A stretch of DNA of 54,204 nucleotides, from assembly GCA_008933635.1 (NCBI GenBank), contig WBUQ01000013.1, positions 1 to 54,204 on the forward strand, read 5' to 3'. The position numbers and the translations under genes are program-made. Of the stretch, positions 1-6,755 are shown piece after piece. How positions within the stretch are numbered: the first letter of the stretch is position 1; the number at the start of each line of letters is the position of its first letter. Source of the DNA: Desulfobulbaceae bacterium. Its GTDB lineage: Bacteria > Desulfobacterota > Desulfobulbia > Desulfobulbales > Desulfocapsaceae. The notes beneath the pieces are model-generated. The model was given only the letters and a program-made list of their open reading frames with translations, was not told the origin of the DNA and made no database searches.

Positions 1-72
1 CACGGAAGTTAAGCTCTTCTGCGCCGATGGTACTGCATGGGAGACTATGTGGGAGAGTAGGTCGCCGCCGAT
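1..72 (+). rRNA. rrf: 5S ribosomal RNA, 3' part
   Basis: The sequence matches the 3' two thirds of bacterial 5S rRNA. It has the conserved GCGCCGATGGTACTGC segment (loop E and helix IV region) and then GGGAGAGTAGGTCG before the end of the molecule. The 5' part lies outside the window. A strong terminator follows at once, so this is the end of an rRNA operon reading into the window. The exact 3' end is estimated. Confidence 0.93.
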
Positions 73-84
73 TCACCTGCAACT

Positions 85-118
85 GCCCCGGTCTGCTTCA
101 CTCAGACCGGGGCTTTGT
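85..118 (+). terminator. Rho-independent terminator of the rRNA operon
   Basis: A perfect 11-bp stem (GCCCCGGTCTG, 85-95, with its complement at 103-113) encloses a 7-base loop and is followed by a T-rich stretch (TTTGTCGTTTG). It lies directly behind the 5S end, where a terminator is expected. Confidence 0.9.
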
Positions 119-277
119 CGTTTGTACTTCCTCACTTTCCTGCCCCCCAACTCCACTCCGGAATACCTGTCCTTCCCGTTCCTGTTTTCTGGTGCCCGAT
201 ACAGCAATCTGCTGTATATGTTGATTTTCGACGATCAATCCCGCTGTCTTACTCAATCTCCCTCTATCTGCCCTGTC

Positions 278-1405
278 ATGAACGTATCTGGAAAACCGTA
301 TCGCACCATCTGGCTGGACCAGCACGATGGGAGGACGGTCAGGATCATCGATCAGCGCTCCCTCCCTCATCGGTTTGACATCGAATCGATAACCACATCC
401 ACACAGATGGCCGCTGCCATTTCTGAGATGCATGTCCGAGGTGCCGGCTTGATCGGTGCCGCTGCAGGATTCGGGATGTATCTCGCCAGCCTCCAGTTGG
501 ACGACAAATCTGTCGATTCATTCATGCTTGATATGCAGCACGCTGCGCAGATGTTGATCGCTACCCGCCCTACTGCTGTCAATCTCACCTGGGCTGTGCA
601 GCGGATCCTAGGCCGCATTTCCACGGTCGGCGGCACAGTTGCTGATAAGATTGCGATCTGCCGCGATACTGCCCAGATCATCGCTGATGAGGACGCGGAA
701 TTCTGCCGACGGATAGGTCAGCATGGCAAACGGCTGATCGAAGAAATCAGCCGCAAGAAAAGTGGTAAAGCGGTCAATATCCTCACCCACTGCAATGCCG
801 GCTGGCTGGCCTTTGTCGATTACGGTACAGCTACCGCACCCATTTATGCCGCCTTCGACCAGGATATCGACCTCCATGTGTGGGTTGATGAAACCCGGCC
901 GAGAAACCAGGGAGCCAGCCTCACCGCCTGGGAACTTGCCCAGCACGGTGTCCCCCATACTGTGATCGCGGATAATACCGGAGGTCACCTCATGCAGCAC
1001 GGCCTGGTAGATCTGGTAATTACAGGTACGGACAGAACCACCCGTACCGGCGACGTGGCCAATAAGATCGGCACCTACCTCAAAGCCCTTGCAGCCATGG
1101 ATAATGGGGTGCCTTTTTATGTTGCTCTCCCCTCCTCCACCTTCGACTGGAAGATCAGTGACGGAGTGAAGGAGATACCAATCGAAGAACGCAACAGTGA
1201 CGAAGTCAGATACATCCAGGGACTCTGCAATGGCGAATTGCTAACTGTACTGATCACGCCCGAATCGAGCAATGCCGCCAATTACGCCTTCGACGTGACT
1301 CCAGCGAGACTCGTCACCGGCCTGATCACCGAAAGAGGCATCTGCAGCGCATCTGAAGAAAGCATTCTCAGCCTCTACCCCGAAAAGCGAGAGGATCGTA
1401 TTTGA
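278..1405 (+). CDS. mtnA: S-methyl-5-thioribose-1-phosphate isomerase
   Basis: This 375-residue protein belongs to the MtnA/eIF2B-alpha-like isomerase family. The family converts 5-methylthioribose 1-phosphate to 5-methylthioribulose 1-phosphate in salvage of methylthioadenosine. The family signatures are visible: an N-terminal VRGAGLIG-type motif (usually RGAPAIG), the catalytic Cys at about 172 in THCNAGWLA, and the catalytic Asp at about 252 in GTDRTTRTGDVANKIGTY. The ATG at 278 is chosen because family proteins begin about here; an in-frame ATG at 220 would add 19 residues without similarity. No clear Shine-Dalgarno sequence precedes it. The next gene, 141 bases downstream, is a class II aldolase that could use the product. 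No MTA phosphorylase or MTR kinase gene is in the window. Confidence 0.92.
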   Translation: MNVSGKPYRTIWLDQHDGRTVRIIDQRSLPHRFDIESITTSTQMAAAISEMHVRGAGLIGAAAGFGMYLASLQLDDKSVDSFMLDMQHAAQMLIATRPTAVNLTWAVQRILGRISTVGGTVADKIAICRDTAQIIADEDAEFCRRIGQHGKRLIEEISRKKSGKAVNILTHCNAGWLAFVDYGTATAPIYAAFDQDIDLHVWVDETRPRNQGASLTAWELAQHGVPHTVIADNTGGHLMQHGLVDLVITGTDRTTRTGDVANKIGTYLKALAAMDNGVPFYVALPSSTFDWKISDGVKEIPIEERNSDEVRYIQGLCNGELLTVLITPESSNAANYAFDVTPARLVTGLITERGICSASEESILSLYPEKREDRI

Positions 1406-1546
1406 TTCAACCTCGAAGTTTTCAGAATTTTTCGCTGCCGTAACAATGCGGAGTTCTTGTGCCAACAACATATTGGATGCATACCTTCACATTTTAGGCG
1501 GCAATTTCCCAGATATTTTACAATTTTCTTTCATCCAGGTAAATCC

Positions 1547-2212
1547 ATGTCCCTCCTTCTCGCAAATGAACGTGAACAGATCGTCACTTTCGGTCGCAAA
1601 CTGCTTGAGCAAGGTCTGACGAGGGGAACCAGTGGCAACCTCAGTATCTTCAATCGCCGGGAACGGCTCATGGCCATAAGCCCCAGTGGTCTCGACTACC
1701 TGCTTACATCTGCCGAGGATGTCGTCGTCACCGATCTTGAAGGCCGGATTGTTGACGGAGCGAGGAATCCCTCTTCGGAACGGGCTCTGCATACGATTAT
1801 CTATCAGAACAGGGATGATCTTTCTGCCGTAGTCCATACTCATTCGTCCTTCAGCACTGTTCTCAGTTGCCTGGGCTGGGAACTGCCAGCCATTCACTAC
1901 ATGATCGCTCTTTCGGGACCGACGGTAAGATGCGCTGAATACGCCACCTTCGGCTCCCAGCAACTGGCTGTCAACGCCTTGGCAGCCATGCGTGACCGTA
2001 ATGCGGTGTTGCTTGCCAACCACGGCCTGCTCACAGCTGGTTGCAATCTGGCATCGGCCTTTCATATAACAACTGAAATTGAATTCTGCGCTGAAATTTA
2101 CTGGCGTTGTCGATCCGTTGGTCAACCAGTACTCCTTGACCAAGCCGAAATGAGTCTGATGAAGGAAAAATTCCGGACTTATGGTCAAATCATTTCAGAT
2201 ACTGAGATATGA
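1547..2212 (+). CDS. Class II aldolase, probable 5-methylthioribulose-1-phosphate aldolase
   Basis: This 221-residue protein is a zinc-dependent class II aldolase/epimerase of the FucA/AraD family. The N-terminal phosphate-binding GTSGNLS motif is present. The zinc ligands can be placed at His97 and His99 (VVHTHSS) and His159 (ANHG), with the catalytic acid at Glu78 (PSSERALH). Members of this family cleave sugar phosphates to dihydroxyacetone phosphate and an aldehyde. Because the gene follows mtnA, its likely substrate is 5-methylthioribulose 1-phosphate, as in the described DHAP shunt (Ald2). That assignment is inferred from context; fuculose or rhamnulose phosphate aldolase remains possible. 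The ATG at 1547 starts the conserved domain and is preferred over longer in-frame versions. Confidence 0.85.
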   Translation: MSLLLANEREQIVTFGRKLLEQGLTRGTSGNLSIFNRRERLMAISPSGLDYLLTSAEDVVVTDLEGRIVDGARNPSSERALHTIIYQNRDDLSAVVHTHSSFSTVLSCLGWELPAIHYMIALSGPTVRCAEYATFGSQQLAVNALAAMRDRNAVLLANHGLLTAGCNLASAFHITTEIEFCAEIYWRCRSVGQPVLLDQAEMSLMKEKFRTYGQIISDTEI

Positions 2213-2399
2213 TCAGCAGCCAATCGCTTCTCTTCGGCGTGTTGACGTCTGCAGAAATCCGGTTCGTCATGTCACCATGGCCTTCCCTGACCGAACACTC
2301 GGTTTGCTGGTCAAATGGCATCTTGACGCCCTCCCGGGCAATCAAGTACTTTTGCTGTGTGTTCCTTGACTCACTCCCATAATTTCAACTGAGATATTG

Positions 2400-3425
2400 A
2401 TGCCTCAGCTCACCCCGTTTACCATACTGGTTCTTGCCGCAGGCAAAGGCACCCGGATGAAATCTTCCAGAGCCAAGGTTCTGCATGAAGTATTCCATGT
2501 GCCGATGATTCACCATGTCCTGAATGCCGTTCTCCCGCTCGAGCCATCCCGTGCCATTGTCATTGTCGGGCATCAAAAGCAAGAAGTGCGAAAAGTACTG
2601 CAGGATTTCCCGGTTGAATTCGTCACCCAGGAAAATCAGCTGGGTACAGGCCATGCCGTGCTGGCCACCGAACCCTTTCTTACCGATATCGAGGGAGTAG
2701 TCATGATTGTCTGCGGTGACACCCCACTTATCCGGTCAAGCACACTGCAGGAGATGCGCCGACGGCACCTGGATAGTCAGGCCACCCTAACCCTCATGAC
2801 CACAATACTCGATAATCCAACCAATTACGGACGCATTATTGAGAATGGGAATGACGGTGTCGCCGGGATCGTCGAGGAAAAGGATGCAAGCCCCGAGCAG
2901 AAAGCCATCAAGGAGATAAATGCCGGTATATACTGCGTTGACAAGAAATTCCTGTTTCAGGCCTTACACCAGGTTGGAACGAATAATAGTCAAGGCGAGA
3001 TGTATCTCACCGATATCGTCGCTCTTGCCGTGACTGCCGGCCATTGTGTCGAGCGTTTTTTCACTTCGGCCGCCCAGGATGTGCTCGGGGTCAATTCCCG
3101 GGTCGAACTAGCTGCTGCCCACATGGAGATCCAGAAACGACGTAATATCGGTCTGATGCAGCAGGGCGTGAGCATGCACAACCCGGAAACAGTTATCGTC
3201 TCGGCAGAATCCACAATCGGGCGTGACAGCCTGCTGACGGCGGGCGTGCAGATCCTGGGAAGCAGCAGGATCGGCGAATCATGCCGGATCGAACCCGGAG
3301 TCATCCTCAAGGACTGCGCTGTCGGAGACAATGTCGTGATTGGGCCCTACTGTTGCATGGAAGGGTGTACTATCCCAAATGGAACGGTTGTAGGACCTTA
3401 TTGCAGGGAATATACGGGGAACTGA
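2400..3425 (+). CDS. GlmU-like UDP-GlcNAc pyrophosphorylase without the acetyltransferase half
   Basis: The first 230 or so of 341 residues match the uridylyltransferase domain of GlmU: LAAGKGTRM nucleotide-binding loop, the Lys-containing AKVLHEV segment, GTGHAV, and GDTPLI. This domain makes UDP-GlcNAc from GlcNAc-1-phosphate and UTP. The remainder forms only a few left-handed hexapeptide turns (IGRDSLL, IGESCRI, VGDNVVI) and stops where full-length GlmU (about 456 residues) continues into the acetyl-CoA site. It should therefore be a monofunctional uridylyltransferase or act on a related sugar phosphate. I saw no GlmU-like continuation in the 257 bases downstream. ATG at 2400 is preferred over the preceding TTG. 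A full glmU or separate acetyltransferase may exist elsewhere. Confidence 0.85.
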   Translation: MPQLTPFTILVLAAGKGTRMKSSRAKVLHEVFHVPMIHHVLNAVLPLEPSRAIVIVGHQKQEVRKVLQDFPVEFVTQENQLGTGHAVLATEPFLTDIEGVVMIVCGDTPLIRSSTLQEMRRRHLDSQATLTLMTTILDNPTNYGRIIENGNDGVAGIVEEKDASPEQKAIKEINAGIYCVDKKFLFQALHQVGTNNSQGEMYLTDIVALAVTAGHCVERFFTSAAQDVLGVNSRVELAAAHMEIQKRRNIGLMQQGVSMHNPETVIVSAESTIGRDSLLTAGVQILGSSRIGESCRIEPGVILKDCAVGDNVVIGPYCCMEGCTIPNGTVVGPYCREYTGN

Positions 3426-3682
3426 ACGATGCTGTTTTCAGCAGAGCAGTCCTAGTTGAACGAGTAGACCGCTGCATGATGCCTTTGACTACAGTTTCTC
3501 TCAAGTTTCGCGGCAGAGCAAGTATTGGAAAGACGGTAATCAGACACACCCGTTGTGAGCGAACCAAATCTTTCCATGACGAAACCAAAACCTCATGAAA
3601 GTTGTTGCATTTTCATTACAATATCGATTTCATACGCATAGTTTTCAATAATTCGCTGACAGCACAAAGACGGAGCCAAACC

Positions 3683-4972
3683 ATGTCCAACCTGAAAACC
3701 ATGTACTCGACCATCCTCGGAGATCATTTCCCGATGGAGATGACCATTTCCTTAGGTGACCAGAAACTTGTATACCGCAAGCGCACATGGAAGATCCCCC
3801 AGGAGGATGGCAGTTTTGATGAACGCGGCGTCCGATATGGCGAAAACCCAGACCAGGAGGCCGCCCTGTATGAGTTGGTGAACGGCAACCTGATCCTTGG
3901 CGGATGCGCCTTCATCGAACCAGGGAACGGTCTCGTTTCCGCGATCCAGGTCGAGGATATGCTCCAGGTAGGTAAACACCCTGGGAAGATAAACTTGACC
4001 GATATTGACAACGGCCTGAACATCCTCAAATATCTTATGGACAAACCTGCTGCAGTCATCCTCAAGCATAACAACCCTTGCGGTGCTGCTTACGGAAACA
4101 GCCTGGCCCATGCATTCAACCGGGCGCTGCGTTGCGACCGAATCGCAGCCTTTGGCGGAGCAGTCGTTATGAGCCGGCCCTGCGACACGGATACTGCCGA
4201 ATTGCTGGCCTCTAACTATCTTGAAGTGGTCTGTGCGCCTGATTTCGAGGCGGGTGCTCTGGACATCCTGAAAAAAAGCAAAAACCTGCGAATCATCCGG
4301 ATAGCGGCTATCGACCGCCTGACCGAGTTCGAGAAATTCCGTTTTGTCGATTTCAAGAGCCTCATCGACGGCGGTATCATTGTCCAGCAATCGGCCGTCA
4401 ATTCAATCCGCAAACCTTCCGATCTGAAACCGGCCGTGGCTTCCTGGCAGGGCAAAGAATTCCGCTGCGAACGGCAGCCCAACCAGCGGGAGATCGAGGA
4501 CATGCTTTTCGGCTGGGCAGTGGAGCATGGCGTGACATCCAATTCCGTACTGTATGTCAAGGACGGATGTACTGTCGGTATCGGTACCGGGGAACAGGAC
4601 CGGGTCGGAGTCGCCGAGATAGCCGTGCACAAGGCATATATCAAGTATGCGGATATTCTCTGCTTTGACAAGCATGGTATCGCCTATGCGGATCTGGAAC
4701 TGGCAATCAACAAGGGAGAGCGAAATGTTGCTGAAAAGCAGGAAATCGATTCACAGGTACGCAAAGACCGAGGTGGAATCCCAGGGGCGGTGATGATTTC
4801 TGACGCCTTTTTCCCATTCCGGGATGGAGCCGATGTTGGTATCAGACAAGGGGTTTCTGCCATTCTTCAGGCTGGTGGATCGCTAAGAGATTTTGAGACT
4901 ATCCAGGCATGCAACGAAGTAGAGCCAAGGGTAGCGATGATGTTCACGGGGCAACGATCATTCAAGCATTGA
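3683..4972 (+). CDS. purH: Stand-alone AICAR transformylase (PurH C-terminal domain)
   Basis: This 429-residue protein corresponds to the phosphoribosylaminoimidazolecarboxamide formyltransferase domain of PurH. It transfers a formyl group from 10-formyltetrahydrofolate to AICAR in the penultimate step of IMP synthesis. The catalytic Lys-His pair is visible at 128-129 in KHNNPCG, and the late motifs SDAFFPFRDG and AGGSLRD are present. The N-terminal MGS-like IMP cyclohydrolase domain (about 200 residues) of the usual bifunctional PurH is missing. IMP cyclohydrolase must then be encoded elsewhere. GGAG lies 7 bases before the chosen ATG, which fixes the start. dgkA follows 16 bases downstream. 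Confidence 0.9.
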   Translation: MSNLKTMYSTILGDHFPMEMTISLGDQKLVYRKRTWKIPQEDGSFDERGVRYGENPDQEAALYELVNGNLILGGCAFIEPGNGLVSAIQVEDMLQVGKHPGKINLTDIDNGLNILKYLMDKPAAVILKHNNPCGAAYGNSLAHAFNRALRCDRIAAFGGAVVMSRPCDTDTAELLASNYLEVVCAPDFEAGALDILKKSKNLRIIRIAAIDRLTEFEKFRFVDFKSLIDGGIIVQQSAVNSIRKPSDLKPAVASWQGKEFRCERQPNQREIEDMLFGWAVEHGVTSNSVLYVKDGCTVGIGTGEQDRVGVAEIAVHKAYIKYADILCFDKHGIAYADLELAINKGERNVAEKQEIDSQVRKDRGGIPGAVMISDAFFPFRDGADVGIRQGVSAILQAGGSLRDFETIQACNEVEPRVAMMFTGQRSFKH

Positions 4973-4988
4973 ATCCTCAGTTTCTAGC

Positions 4989-5363
4989 ATGAAAGCCAAC
5001 AAAAAAGGAATTTCTCGTGTCCTTGCAGCATTTGTCTACTCGGTTGACGGCCTTGGTGTTGCATTCAAACACGAAGCAGCCTTTCGCCAAGAATTGTTTC
5101 TTTTTGTTCTCTTTCTTCCATTGCTCTTCGTCCTACCCGTGTCCCTAACGCTCAAATGTCTGCTTCTCTCCGTCAATTTCCTGGTTCTGATTGTGGAGAT
5201 GATCAACTCCGCGATCGAATCTGTAGTCGATCTTGTCTCTCCTGACTACAATATCTACGCCAAGAGAGCAAAGGACATGGGCAGCGCCGCCGTCCTCCTC
5301 ACCCTGTCGCTCGCACTTATCTTATGGATGATCGCACTCTCCAGCGCATTTTTATTTGAATAA
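4989..5363 (+). CDS. dgkA: Diacylglycerol kinase (DgkA type)
   Basis: This 124-residue inner-membrane protein has three hydrophobic segments and the DgkA signature: catalytic EMINSAIESVVD in the second half followed by AKDMGSAAV. The enzyme phosphorylates diacylglycerol to phosphatidate, recycling lipid from membrane-derived glycans and lipopolysaccharide modification. Its length is usual for the family (about 120). The gene lies 16 bases after the AICAR transformylase and may be cotranscribed with it. The IS3 remnant begins about 40 bases after its stop, leaving the gene intact. Confidence 0.93.
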   Translation: MKANKKGISRVLAAFVYSVDGLGVAFKHEAAFRQELFLFVLFLPLLFVLPVSLTLKCLLLSVNFLVLIVEMINSAIESVVDLVSPDYNIYAKRAKDMGSAAVLLTLSLALILWMIALSSAFLFE

Positions 5364-5407
5364 CAACTATGGTATCGAAATGTTGAGCAAATCGTGATGC
5401 AATAATA

Positions 5408-6076
5408 TGCGACCCGTTCATATTTCACGGACTTCCATAACCGCTCAACAAAAATATTGTCCCGCCACGCTCCACGGCCATCCAAGCTCAGTCGACAACC
5501 CTGTTCCTTGACCGTCCGTACGAACTCGTCGGCAGTAAACTGGCTGCCTTGATCGGTGTTGATAATCTCCGGCCTGCCATGATGGGTAAATGCTTCCAGC
5601 AATACCTCAACCGCATGGCACGATTCCAGTGTGATGGCGATCTTGCCGCCAGTACTTTCCGGCTTGCCCAGTCAACAACCGCCGTCAAATAGACAAAACC
5701 CCTGGCCATAGGGATATACGTCGTATCCAGCGCCCAGACCTGATTGGCCCGATTGATGGCCATGCCTCGCAGCAGGTAAGGACAGGTCGTATGGCCGGGA
5801 TGTTTCGTGCTGGTCCTGGGTTTTCTATACAACGCCTCGATTCCCATACGTTTCATCAGCGTGCTGACATGCTTGTGGCCAACTGCTATCCCTTGCCAGT
5901 ACAGCTGATCACGCAGCATCCGGGATCCCATGAACGGATACTCCAGATGCAATTCGTCCAATCTGCGCATAAGCGCCAGATCAGAGGCAATATGTGCTTT
6001 GGGTTGATAATAGACAGTGCCACGGCTGATCCCGACCAGCTGAGCCTGCCGTGTAACAGGGAGCGGATGGGTTCTG
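5408..6076 (-). pseudogene. IS3-family transposase OrfB, frameshifted and truncated
   Basis: This is the DDE integrase part of the transposase. Reading from about 6076 down, the HTH_21-like segment (GISRGTVYY, EYPFMGSRMLRDQL) and the first Asp (WALDTTYIP) are in one frame. The second Asp (NTDQGSQFTADEF) and the Glu (FVERLWKSVKYE) are in another frame. The break falls between KVLA and ITLES, at about 5641-5645, and one inserted base restores the family consensus. The C-terminal segment of about 40 residues after KYERV is gone. In intact elements OrfB is made by frameshifting from orfA. Confidence 0.88.
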
Positions 6077-6080
6077 TCTA

Positions 6081-6383
6081 TTATCGATTTGCACTCAGCA
6101 ACCCCATCTTGGTGAGCGCGCCTTCTAAAAAATCGTTTTCCAGCGTCAGTTGCCCGATCTTGGCGTGCAGGGCCTTCAAATCTACCTTCGATTCGGTCGA
6201 TGCCTCACCGTCGAAGACAGCGGCTGCACGCTCGCTCAGTTGCCGTTTCCAGTTGGTAATCTGGTTGGGATGTATCTCATACTGCTGCGCCAGTTCGGCC
6301 AGCGTCTTCTGGCCTGCCATTGCTGCCAAGGCCACCTTGGCCTTGATTGCCGGAGAATGCTTTCGTCGTGTTCGTATTGCCAT
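6081..6383 (-). CDS. IS3-family transposase OrfA
   Basis: This 100-residue protein is the helix-turn-helix subunit of an IS3-family transposase. Basic N-terminus, then HTH (KTLAELAQQYEIHPNQITNWK), then a leucine-rich coiled-coil (LHAKIGQLTLENDFLEGAL) that serves for dimerisation and for the OrfAB fusion. A GGAG precedes the ATG. The frame is intact, but the partner OrfB is broken, so the protein could at most bind related termini. Confidence 0.88.
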   Translation of the reverse strand: MAIRTRRKHSPAIKAKVALAAMAGQKTLAELAQQYEIHPNQITNWKRQLSERAAAVFDGEASTESKVDLKALHAKIGQLTLENDFLEGALTKMGLLSANR

Positions 6384-6464
6384 TTTCTGCTCCTTGTTAG
6401 ACCCATTGCGAGGTGCTATTGGTAGCAGATTCCACTTAACGGATTGTTCAAATTTCCAGTGTCA

Positions 6465-6755
6465 CTTCTTTTCGTCAGTAGCTGATCATTTTGAGCCAAG
6501 AGATACCCACATTTTGTATTTTTGAGGTTCAACTTCTATCTGATGAACCAAAAAGAACTTGTAAAAATTACAGATAATCAGTAACAAAAAGACTGGAAAC
6601 TTCCAAAAATTGTCTGAATATTTTTCTGGTCAAATTTGAATTTGGTTAGAACAATTACCTGTTTACTACTGTAATTGTAAGACAGTGAATACAGCACTGA
6701 ATTAGCTTGAAGAGATTAATTCATACTTCCACTCAAATAAATCGTGGTTGAGTAA
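6465..6755. other. AT-rich intergenic region between IS remnant and kinase gene
   Basis: These 291 bases contain no credible gene. They are clearly AT-rich, with several homopolymer-like tracts, and lead into the HDOD-kinase gene at 6756. The promoter of the signalling cluster should lie here. I cannot pick a convincing -35/-10 pair. Confidence 0.5.

Larger units (their letters stand above)
5405..6464 (-). mobile_element. Decayed IS3-family insertion sequence
   Basis: An orfA/orfB transposase pair of the IS3 family reads on the minus strand. The orfB end is missing: similarity stops right after the catalytic-Glu block FVERLWKSVKYERV near 5408, so the left part of the element is lost. A single-base frameshift near 5641-5645 breaks orfB. 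On the right, the sequence ending GTTCAAATTTCCAGTGTCA at 6464 would give a terminus beginning TGACACTGG on the transposon strand, which fits the TG...CA ends of the family. That boundary is a guess, because the partner end has been lost. The element cannot encode a full transposase. Confidence 0.85.

Noticed and set aside
120-277. SAM-type riboswitch before mtnA
   Set aside because: The pyrimidine-rich leader shows none of the paired conserved segments of a SAM riboswitch.
2181-2369. 62-residue + strand frame between the aldolase and GlmU-like genes
   Set aside because: It overlaps the aldolase end, has no ribosome-binding site and resembles no protein; treated as chance.
3281-3598. 105-residue + strand frame after the GlmU-like gene, tested as a frameshifted GlmU C-terminus
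   Set aside because: It starts inside the gene in another frame and has no hexapeptide repeats or acetyltransferase motifs.
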